Positions 5,623-10,996 of a stretch of DNA of 10,996 bases are shown one piece after another; position 1 is the first letter of the stretch, and each line of letters starts with the position of its first letter. Source of the stretch: Brevibacterium picturae (lineage in GTDB: Bacteria > Actinomycetota > Actinomycetes > Actinomycetales > Brevibacteriaceae); the NCBI RefSeq assembly GCF_030453725.1, contig NZ_JAKDJU010000104.1, positions 1-10,996 of the forward strand. The letters are read 5' to 3'. Under the pieces are notes generated by a model. The model was not told where the DNA came from, searched no databases, and was given only the letters and a program-made list of their open reading frames with translations. The position numbers and the translations under genes are program-made.

Positions 5623-7077
5623 TCACTTCTTGCGCAGGGACTTCACCTTGGCGAGGAGTTCGGTCTCTGCGTTCGGTCCGGCTTTGATGCCGGTGGGCAG
5701 GCGGAACATGAAGAAGATTCCGACTGCGAGCCAGAGGCCGAACATGGCCCAGGACTGCCATGCCAGCTGTGCAGACCAAGGGGTGATCGGCAGGTAGAGG
5801 ACGAAGAGGGCCAGGGTGAGCACCGCCGAGATGACGCCGATGATCATGCCGCCGTTGCTCTTGCCGCCGACGCGCAGCGGACGGTCCATCGCCGGTTCGC
5901 GCTTGCGCAGGATGAGGAATCCGATGCTGACGAGGAAGTAGGCGATGACGATGGCGGGTGAGCCGGCATCGACAATCCAGCCCAGTGCCGCTGAGCCGAG
6001 GAACGGAGCCAACGCAGAGAGAATGCCGATGAAGATGATCGCGTTGACAGGAGTGCGGTAGCGCGGATGCAGCTTGCCGAACCAGGCGGGGATCATCCCG
6101 GCGACGGCCATAGCCCACATCAGGCGGGAGGACCCCATGAGGAACGCATTCCACGAGGTGATGATGCCGGCCAGGCCACCGGCGATGACGAGCTTGCCCC
6201 AGAACGCAGAGTGGAACATCGCGGCCAGAGCATCCGCAGTGACGAGGTCGTGGGTGGCGAGTTCCGAAGCAGGCATCGCTAGGGAGGTCATCCAAATGAT
6301 GATGATGTAGAACGCGATCGCCATGAGGACTGAGATGACGACGAGCTTGCCGATCTTCGCCGGTGGCAGTTTGATCTCTTCTGCCGACTGCGGAATCACG
6401 TCGAAGCCGACGAACAGGAAGGGCACGACGGCCACGACTGCGATGAAGCCGGCGCCACCACCGGTGAAGAGTGGCTCGGCATTGGCGACCTCGCCCCCGA
6501 CCAGGCCACCGGTCAGCAGCAGGAAAGCGACGATGATGAGGAACGAGACCACGAATGTCTGGACCAGAGAGGCGAGCTTGACGCCGCGGATGTTGATCCA
6601 GGAGATGATGATTGCGGTGACAGTGCCGACGAGAGCCCAGGTGAGGTACACGTCGAAGTCGGCGACGGTCCACAGCTTGAAATGTTCGAGGTTTGGGAAC
6701 AGGTAGAGAGCGGTCTTCGGCACCGCGACCGCTTCGAACATGACGACGCTGATGTAGCCGCCGGTGATCGCCCACGAGCCAAACAGAGAGACACGAGGAC
6801 CCATCGCCCGGATGAGGTAATTGTGCTCACCACCGGCGTGCGGCATGGCAGCAACCAGCTCGGAGTAGACCGTGCCGACGAAGCACATGATGACACCGCC
6901 GACGACGAAGGCAAGGATGGCACCCAAGGTTCCGGCACCGCTGAGCCACTCACCGGTGAGGACGACCCAGCCGAAGCCGATCATCGCTCCGAACCCGATG
7001 AACAGGGCATCGACCGTTCCGAGTGCCTTGACGAAGCCGTGGCCCCGGTCGTCGATTTCCGTATTCTGCTGCGTCAT
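5623..7077 (-). CDS. APC-superfamily amino acid/amine permease
   Basis: A 484-residue integral membrane transporter with about 12 hydrophobic helices. The first helix carries the family's unwound glycine-rich substrate site (GFGAMIGFGWVVLTG, residues 28-42). It is followed after the second helix by the P-x-x-G-G-x-x-x-Y motif (PHAGGEHNYLIRAMGP, 79-94). Length and layout match amino acid-polyamine-organocation permeases, which use proton or sodium gradients or exchange. The exact substrate cannot be told from the sequence. The tail after the last helix is short and basic. The ATG has a modest ribosome site (GAGAGG, six bases upstream). It converges on the demethylase, and its upstream region carries a degenerate copy of that gene's operator, so it may import the substrate that is demethylated. 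That link is inference. Confidence 0.9.
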   Translation of the reverse strand: MTQQNTEIDDRGHGFVKALGTVDALFIGFGAMIGFGWVVLTGEWLSGAGTLGAILAFVVGGVIMCFVGTVYSELVAAMPHAGGEHNYLIRAMGPRVSLFGSWAITGGYISVVMFEAVAVPKTALYLFPNLEHFKLWTVADFDVYLTWALVGTVTAIIISWINIRGVKLASLVQTFVVSFLIIVAFLLLTGGLVGGEVANAEPLFTGGGAGFIAVVAVVPFLFVGFDVIPQSAEEIKLPPAKIGKLVVISVLMAIAFYIIIIWMTSLAMPASELATHDLVTADALAAMFHSAFWGKLVIAGGLAGIITSWNAFLMGSSRLMWAMAVAGMIPAWFGKLHPRYRTPVNAIIFIGILSALAPFLGSAALGWIVDAGSPAIVIAYFLVSIGFLILRKREPAMDRPLRVGGKSNGGMIIGVISAVLTLALFVLYLPITPWSAQLAWQSWAMFGLWLAVGIFFMFRLPTGIKAGPNAETELLAKVKSLRKK

Positions 7078-7100
7078 TGCGTGCCTCTCGTGTCCCCGCT

Positions 7101-7123
7101 ATTACAGTTCTGCACAGTAGCAG
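7101..7123 (-). promoter_or_regulatory. Candidate promoter and operator of the APC permease
   Basis: GTTCTGCACAGTAGCAG (7107-7123) matches the perfect palindrome at 3838-3854 at 12 of 17 positions, including the GTTCT-CA and GTAG cores. On the minus strand it lies immediately upstream of TGTAAT (7106-7101), a good -10 hexamer about 24 bases from the ATG. It would therefore occupy the spacer between -35 and -10, a classic repressor position. The -35 itself is poor. Confidence 0.42.
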
Positions 7124-7349
7124 TAAAACCGAAAGTTCCGTGCCAGTAACCTTCGAACGGATGCAACGGCCGTTTCAGAGCCCCCAGGAACCGCCCTCAG
7201 TCGCCGAGGTCACCTTGCCAAAAAATAGTTTATGTATCTCTCTTGAAACTCCAGATTCCGGTTCACTACGCTGGCACAGCCCCCGCTTCACCACCCAGCA
7301 CCACCCAGCACATCGGCACTCCCCGGCCGTGGACCATCGCCAATCACTC

Positions 7350-7357
7350 AGGAGAGA
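7350..7357 (+). promoter_or_regulatory. Ribosome site that fixes the helicase start
   Basis: AGGAGAGA lies directly before ACT-less spacing to GTG at 7360 (AGGAG core to GTG is five bases). It is the only good Shine-Dalgarno sequence near the 5' end of this frame, so the GTG is preferred to the upstream TTG (7243) or the downstream ATG (7417). Confidence 0.65.
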
Positions 7358-7359
7358 CT

Positions 7360-9345
7360 GTGCCCACATGCACTGCCCGATCCCCACGACCCGCAGTCCA
7401 CGAGCAGCACTCGGAGATGCTCCAGGCTACGTTCGTCCCTGCCGAACACGGCTTTGCCTGGTGGGGGCCACCGAACACCGCCACGTGGATTGCTGACCTG
7501 GGTTTGCCTCGCGGACGCAGTGTCTGCCTGCGATTGGCCCAGCCATCCGGAAGCGGAATCGCCGTTGACGATGTTGACGTCCACATCACCGATCTGCTCA
7601 CCACAGTCGATGCTCTGCAGTCACTGGTTAGGTCGGAGGCCCTGGCTCCCTCGGCTCGCTCGTGGAGTGAGCTCAGCGCACATCCTGATGCACTGACCAC
7701 GTTGCCGCTCGCGGCGCATGCAGTCGTCAACGAAGCAGAGACTGCGATGATGACGGCAGAGGCTTCGATTCGACGGTTCCGGCAGGCATTGAGTACGGGG
7801 TCCATCTTGCAGGACCGAGGGTTCACAGCCCGTCTTCGGCCCTATCAGGCGCACGGGATCGCGTGGCTGCGCGAACACGCCGGCGCTGGAACCGGTGCCC
7901 TCCTCGCGGACGAAATGGGGCTGGGCAAGACTGTTCAGGCCATCGGCCTGCTTGCCGCACGTGGTTCGGAGCTGCCGCACCTGGTGGTGTGCCCGACCTC
8001 GTTGGTCAACAACTGGCGCAGAGAGTTCGAGCGATTCGCACCGCAACTCCCCGTGCGCACTTTTCACGGTCCAACCCGACGGCTGCCGGCCGACCTTCTT
8101 CCCGGCGAGGTCGTCCTCACCAGCTACACACTGTTGCGCTCCGACGAAGATCTCTCGGCTCGAGCCTGGGACATCGTCGTCTTCGACGAAGCACAGAATC
8201 TCAAAAACCCCGGAACCAAAGTGACTCGCACAGCGAAGAGTCTGCAAACTCACGCCAGAATCATGCTGACCGGAACGCCGGTGGAGAACAGTCTGGAGGA
8301 GCTGTGGTCGATCTTGTCCATCGCGGACCCGACGATCCTGGGGCCTCGAAAGCGTTTCAGGCAGCGCTTCGTCAATCCCATACAGAATGGACGGTCGACG
8401 CGCGCCGCGAACGCGTTGACAGAGCTGATTGCACCTCATCTGCTCAGGCGGACGAAATCTGCCGTGATCGATGAATTGCCGCCGAAGGTGAACACGACGC
8501 TCACCTGCACGCTGACTCCAGAACAGATCGCACTCTATTCCGCGGCGGTCGACGATGCCTTTGACCACGGCTTCGGCTCCGGATTTGAGAGGAACGGTCG
8601 CGTGCTGACACTGCTCACCGCGCTCAAGCAGATCTGCAACCACCCCGCGCAGTACGAGGCTCGTGCGGTGACAAAGGGAAAGGGGCGAATGGCTCTGGCC
8701 GCCACAGCTCGAGATACCACCGGCGATGAGACCAATGACGTAACCAGCGACGGAACCAGCGGCGGAACCAGTGACGTAACCGAAGGCTCCTACTTCGGCC
8801 GATCAGGAAAATTTGATCGCGCCTGCGAAGTGCTCTCCGAAATCGTTGCGAACGGTGAGCGAGCAATCGTCTTCACCCAGTACCGGGCGATGGGAGACCT
8901 GCTGTCAGCAGGCATCGCCGACTACTTGGGCAGCGGCCCGGTACCGTTTCTCCACGGCGGAATGCCGATTGCGCGACGCGACAAGCTCGTGCACCGCTTC
9001 CAGACGGATGACGAGGCACCCCCGATTCTCATCCTCAGCCTGCGAGCGGCAGGCACCGGACTCAACCTGACCCGAGCATCACACGTTCTCCACTTCGACC
9101 GGTGGTGGAATCCCGCAGTCGAGGAGCAAGCCACCGCCCGCGCTCATCGCATCGGCCAGCACCGCGTACTCAATGTCCATACCCTCATCGCCGCCGGAAC
9201 GATCGAAGACCACATCGATGCGCTGCATCGGAAGAAGCAGGGGCTTTCCGAACTCGTCACCGGGGACTCGGAGCAAGCACTTGCGACACTCCCCGATGAA
9301 CAGCTGTGGGATCTCTTCGCCCTGGATGGAAAGGATCTGAGCTGA
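7360..9345 (+). CDS. SNF2-family DEAD/DEAH-type helicase (HelZ-like), short form
   Basis: A 661-residue ATP-dependent nucleic-acid translocase of the SNF2/RapA class. Motifs in order: DEMGLGKT (184-191, Walker A Lys190), DEAQ (276-279), LTGTPVENS (303-311), RAIVFTQY (501-508), then S-L-R-A-A-G-T-G-L-N-L, and finally QATARAHRIGQ (590-600, arginine fingers). Residues 1-160 are a non-helicase N-terminal domain with no motif I can name. Actinobacterial relatives such as mycobacterial HelZ are near 1,000 residues, so about 300 N-terminal residues are missing or never existed here. I chose GTG at 7360 because AGGAG lies five bases before it. A TTG at 7243 would add 39 residues with no ribosome site. 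A threonine-rich 12-bp repeat tract interrupts the second lobe at residues 454-473. Its last bases overlap the SWIM gene, so the two proteins probably act together, perhaps in DNA repair or defence. Confidence 0.9.
   Translation: MPTCTARSPRPAVHEQHSEMLQATFVPAEHGFAWWGPPNTATWIADLGLPRGRSVCLRLAQPSGSGIAVDDVDVHITDLLTTVDALQSLVRSEALAPSARSWSELSAHPDALTTLPLAAHAVVNEAETAMMTAEASIRRFRQALSTGSILQDRGFTARLRPYQAHGIAWLREHAGAGTGALLADEMGLGKTVQAIGLLAARGSELPHLVVCPTSLVNNWRREFERFAPQLPVRTFHGPTRRLPADLLPGEVVLTSYTLLRSDEDLSARAWDIVVFDEAQNLKNPGTKVTRTAKSLQTHARIMLTGTPVENSLEELWSILSIADPTILGPRKRFRQRFVNPIQNGRSTRAANALTELIAPHLLRRTKSAVIDELPPKVNTTLTCTLTPEQIALYSAAVDDAFDHGFGSGFERNGRVLTLLTALKQICNHPAQYEARAVTKGKGRMALAATARDTTGDETNDVTSDGTSGGTSDVTEGSYFGRSGKFDRACEVLSEIVANGERAIVFTQYRAMGDLLSAGIADYLGSGPVPFLHGGMPIARRDKLVHRFQTDDEAPPILILSLRAAGTGLNLTRASHVLHFDRWWNPAVEEQATARAHRIGQHRVLNVHTLIAAGTIEDHIDALHRKKQGLSELVTGDSEQALATLPDEQLWDLFALDGKDLS
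8719..8778 (+). repeat. In-frame 12-bp minisatellite inside the helicase gene
   Basis: Five tandem 12-bp units of the form ACC-ARY-GRC-GKA (variant first unit ACCGGCGATGAG) encode TGDE, TNDV, TSDG, TSGG and TSDV, followed by a partial TEG. The tract is in frame, hydrophilic and probably disordered. It sits after the 'LLTALKQICNHP' helix and before the second RecA lobe proper, where a flexible insertion is tolerated. The copy number may vary between strains. Confidence 0.8.
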
Positions 9346-9893
9346 TGGCGAGCATCGATTTCGGCGCAACCATGTGGGGCCGAAGCTGGCTGCGTGTCGT
9401 GGAACCGATCAGCGGCACACCTAGCCCACAGCTGCCCCGCGCCAGACGAATGGCCCGTGATCTCGATGTTTCGGTGGGAGAAGCGCCCGGGACGATCTCC
9501 GCCGAGGTGGTCGAACGAGGATTGACGCTTCCCGTCGAGATCACAGTTCCCACGTGGACCAAAGGTGCGGGTGAAACGGCTGGGGAACTGCTGCGTGTCC
9601 ACGGTGGAGGTGCTGTCGGGGGTGAGCTGTCACGGGAGCTGTTCGATGACCTTGTGAAAAGAGACGTGAGTGTTTCGGTTCCGCTCGACCAACTGGAATT
9701 CCGGTGTCACTGCAGGTCACGAGCCACGCACTGCGTACACGTTCTCGCGTGCATCTATGCGGCGGTGCTCGCGATCGACGAGCGACCGATGATCGCCTAT
9801 GAGCTGCGCTCGTCCCAAACGATGGATACGGGCAGACTCGACGCCGACTGGGTCAGGCTCGAGGCACTGAGTTCGGTCGGCTTCTACGGCTAG
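9345..9893 (+). CDS. SWIM zinc-finger protein, partner of the helicase
   Basis: A 182-residue protein with a SWIM-type zinc site C-x-C-x6-C-x-H, seen as C121, C123, C130 and H132 within FRCHCRSRATHCVH. SWIM domains bind DNA or proteins and often accompany SNF2 helicases; in mycobacteria HelZ also has a SWIM-family neighbour. The N-terminus (FGATMWGRSWLRVVEP) is typical of bacterial SWIM proteins, whose 'WG..W' box precedes the finger. The ATG overlaps the helicase stop by one base (TGATG), and GGAAAGGA upstream can serve as ribosome site, so translation is coupled. At 182 residues it is compact compared with relatives, which often exceed 230. The role beyond helicase partner is unknown. Confidence 0.87.
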   Translation: MASIDFGATMWGRSWLRVVEPISGTPSPQLPRARRMARDLDVSVGEAPGTISAEVVERGLTLPVEITVPTWTKGAGETAGELLRVHGGGAVGGELSRELFDDLVKRDVSVSVPLDQLEFRCHCRSRATHCVHVLACIYAAVLAIDERPMIAYELRSSQTMDTGRLDADWVRLEALSSVGFYG

Positions 9894-9899
9894 GCTGAC

Positions 9900-9937
9900 A
9901 CAGGTCTGCCCCCACCGATCGGTGAGGGCAGACCTGT
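9900..9937. terminator. Bidirectional hairpin terminator between the SWIM gene and the heme oxygenase gene
   Basis: ACAGGTCTGCCC (9900-9911) pairs perfectly with GGGCAGACCTGT (9926-9937). After one mismatch, CACC and GGTG extend the stem around a GATC loop. It lies 6 bases after the SWIM stop and 7 bases from the stop of the convergent gene, and a short TTT follows on the plus strand. Confidence 0.8.
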
Positions 9938-9944
9938 TTGGAGA

Positions 9945-10241
9945 TCACTCGCCGAGGTCGACGACCTCGAACTCGAGAAGGTTGGCCTGCTCCGAGACGG
10001 GCTCCTTGCTGTTGGTTTCGTGTGCGGGCTGGCGGGCCTGGCGCCAGTTATCGAAGTCTTCACGTGTGGCCCACTGCGTGTAGACGAAGTACTGGTCGCC
10101 GCCGGAGACCGGACGCAGCAGCTGGAAGCCTTCGAAGCCGGGTGAGCCGTCGACGGAGTGCTTGCGTGCCGCGAAGCGCTTCTCGAGTTCACCGCGTGCC
10201 GCCTCGGGGACGGTGAGGGTATTGATGGCGACGACGGACAT
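9945..10241 (-). CDS. mhuD: MhuD/IsdG-type heme-degrading monooxygenase (ABM fold)
   Basis: A 98-residue single-domain protein of the antibiotic-biosynthesis-monooxygenase fold. It reads almost residue for residue like mycobacterial MhuD, which opens heme and frees iron inside the cell. Shared stretches include ELEKRFA (18-24), NSPGF-GFQLLRPV (here SPGFEGFQLLRPV, 33-45), and the C-terminal LLEFEVV. Key residues are kept: Asn7, Trp66 in the 'F-x-x-W' helix, and a heme-ligand histidine at 74, one position off His75 of MhuD because of a one-residue gap. The start is the ATG at 10241, since AGGAG lies five bases before it; a longer frame to 10289 lacks this. It is probably a dimer in the cytoplasm for iron supply from heme. 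No heme-uptake gene is in view. The comparison with MhuD is from memory. Confidence 0.87.
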   Translation of the reverse strand: MSVVAINTLTVPEAARGELEKRFAARKHSVDGSPGFEGFQLLRPVSGGDQYFVYTQWATREDFDNWRQARQPAHETNSKEPVSEQANLLEFEVVDLGE

Positions 10242-10265
10242 GCTGGCTCCTAAAGCTGGGGAACA

Positions 10266-10271
10266 ATTATC
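10266..10271 (-). promoter_or_regulatory. -10-like hexamer upstream of the heme oxygenase gene
   Basis: GATAAT on the minus strand lies about 25 bases before the ATG at 10241. No matching -35 was found at the usual spacing, and I see no clear IdeR/DtxR-type palindrome around it. This is a weak call. Confidence 0.3.
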
Positions 10272-10371
10272 TGCAGAACAACGGTTCACAGACCGACGGC
10301 GAAACCGTTCGTGTCTTCCTCGAGGCTACGACCGAAATCTGGATCCGAGCTGAATTGTCCACATGAGACCG

Positions 10372-10389
10372 CGCCGCGTCTCAGCGGCG
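10372..10389 (-). terminator. Hairpin downstream of the formamidase gene
   Basis: CGCCGC-GTCTCA-GCGGCG is a perfect 6-bp GC stem with a 6-base loop, 23 bases past the formamidase stop in its reading direction. No T-run follows. A competing pairing (GAGAC at 10365-10369 with GTCTC at 10378-10382) is possible. Confidence 0.4.
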
Positions 10390-10412
10390 TGAGATGAAAG
10401 AGGCCGCCGCCC

Positions 10413-10996
10413 TCAGAACGCCGAGTGGGGTGCGCCGATGCCCGGATCGATCTGCGTGGGCCCGTTGGAACTGGGTGAGATGTCGACGTCGAATATCGCT
10501 GTCGGCAGGTACACGGTGGCACACGCATTGGGAATGTCGACGACGCCGGAGAATCTGCCTTCGATCGGTGCCGCGCCGAGCAGCAGATAGGCCTGCTCCG
10601 GGCTGTAGCCGAACTTGGCCAGGTAATCGATGGCGTGCAGGCACGCCCGCTGGTAGGCCAGATGGGAGTCGAGGTAGCGCTGCTCACCGTCAAGCGTCAC
10701 CGAGGTTCCGGAGAACGCCAGCCATTCGGAGTACTGCGGGGCGGTATTGCCGGGTTGGAAGATGGCGTTCTCGCTCACCCCGTAGGTGTCCATTCCACCC
10801 TTGATGAGATCGACGCTGATGTCGACGAAACCACCCATTTCGATGCCGCCGCAGAAAGTGATCTCACCATCGCCCTGGCTGAAGTGGAGGTCGCCGACGG
10901 AGAAGTTCGCGCCGTCGACGAACACCGGGTAGAAGACTCGTGTGCCCTTGGTGAGGTTCTTGATGTCCTGGTTGCCGCCGTTCTCCCGCGGGGGAG
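10413..10996 (-). CDS. fmdA: Formamidase/acetamidase, FmdA family (C-terminal half; 5' end beyond the window)
   Basis: About 193 C-terminal residues of a family usually about 410 long. FmdA enzymes hydrolyse formamide (or acetamide) to formate (or acetate) and ammonia in the cytoplasm. Highly conserved family stretches are readable: RENGGNQDIKNLTKGTRVFY just inside the window edge, then SVGDLHFSQGDGEITFCGG, IEMGGF, the G-G-M-x-T-Y-G-V region, YSEWLAFSGTSV, R-Y-L-D-S-H-L-A-Y-Q-R-A-C, FGYSPEQAYLLLG, and PIEGRFSGVVDIPNACATVY. The frame is open to the last complete codon at 10994, so the true start lies outside. The tail ending GIGAPHSAF is complete, with TGA at 10415-10413. With the MetF-like and demethylase genes a few kilobases away, the area is rich in one-carbon functions, but no shared regulation is visible. 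Formamidase is more likely than acetamidase. Confidence 0.92.
   Translation of the reverse strand, partial: PPRENGGNQDIKNLTKGTRVFYPVFVDGANFSVGDLHFSQGDGEITFCGGIEMGGFVDISVDLIKGGMDTYGVSENAIFQPGNTAPQYSEWLAFSGTSVTLDGEQRYLDSHLAYQRACLHAIDYLAKFGYSPEQAYLLLGAAPIEGRFSGVVDIPNACATVYLPTAIFDVDISPSSNGPTQIDPGIGAPHSAF

Noticed and set aside
5618..6775. Long leftward open frame of 385 codons within the permease region
   Set aside because: It is an Arg/His/Pro-rich shifted frame of the APC permease; the permease frame has the hydrophobic helices and motifs.
7621..8643. Leftward open frame of 340 codons opposite the helicase
   Set aside because: It is antisense to conserved SNF2 motifs, with Arg/Gln-rich composition and no recognisable domain or ribosome site.
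10272..10279. GTTCTGCA (minus strand) upstream of the heme oxygenase, like half of the demethylase operator
   Set aside because: Only the left half matches; the right half does not, and the 8-mer alone is too short to count as a regulon site.

Overview
The window looks like a chromosomal segment of a high-GC Gram-positive bacterium (Actinomycetota). A Micrococcales/Brevibacterium-like host is my guess, not something I could test. The signs are the GC-rich third codon positions in the right three quarters, GTG and ATG starts behind AGGAG-type ribosome sites, an actinobacterial SNF2-helicase/SWIM gene pair, and a heme-degrading enzyme that reads very much like mycobacterial MhuD. Ten coding regions are supported. 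Two of them are cut by the window edges.

Left part (1 to about 2.7 kb): the 3' end of a probable SAM-dependent methyltransferase overlaps by 4 bases (ATGA) with a LuxR-type regulator whose receiver domain has lost key residues. A short class C-type serine hydrolase converges on it. About 580 bases without a convincing gene follow, then a two-helix small membrane protein and a long hairpin. This part is visibly less GC-rich and less densely coded than the rest, which suggests accessory DNA.

Middle part (2.9 to 7.1 kb): a divergent pair forms the centre. Leftward lies a divergent MetF-type methylenetetrahydrofolate reductase, and rightward a DmdA/GcvT-like tetrahydrofolate-dependent demethylase. 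Their shared 157-base control region carries a perfect 17-bp palindrome (GTTCTACAATGTAGAAC) plus a second copy of its half-site, and each overlaps an outward-facing TACAAT -10-like hexamer. Convergent to the demethylase is a 12-TM APC-family permease. Its upstream region has a 12-of-17 match to the same palindrome, just upstream of a -10-like hexamer. I infer one small regulon: import of a methylated substrate (APC), transfer of its methyl group to tetrahydrofolate (DmdA-like), and oxidation of methyl-THF (MetF-like). The substrate is unknown.

Right part (7.3 to 11 kb): an SNF2-family helicase, shorter than usual and with a 12-bp in-frame minisatellite in its second lobe, is translationally coupled (TGATG) to a small SWIM zinc-finger protein. 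A strong hairpin separates them from a convergent MhuD-like heme oxygenase. The window ends inside the C-terminal half of an FmdA-type formamidase/acetamidase on the minus strand. I found no tRNA, rRNA, CRISPR array or intact insertion sequence.
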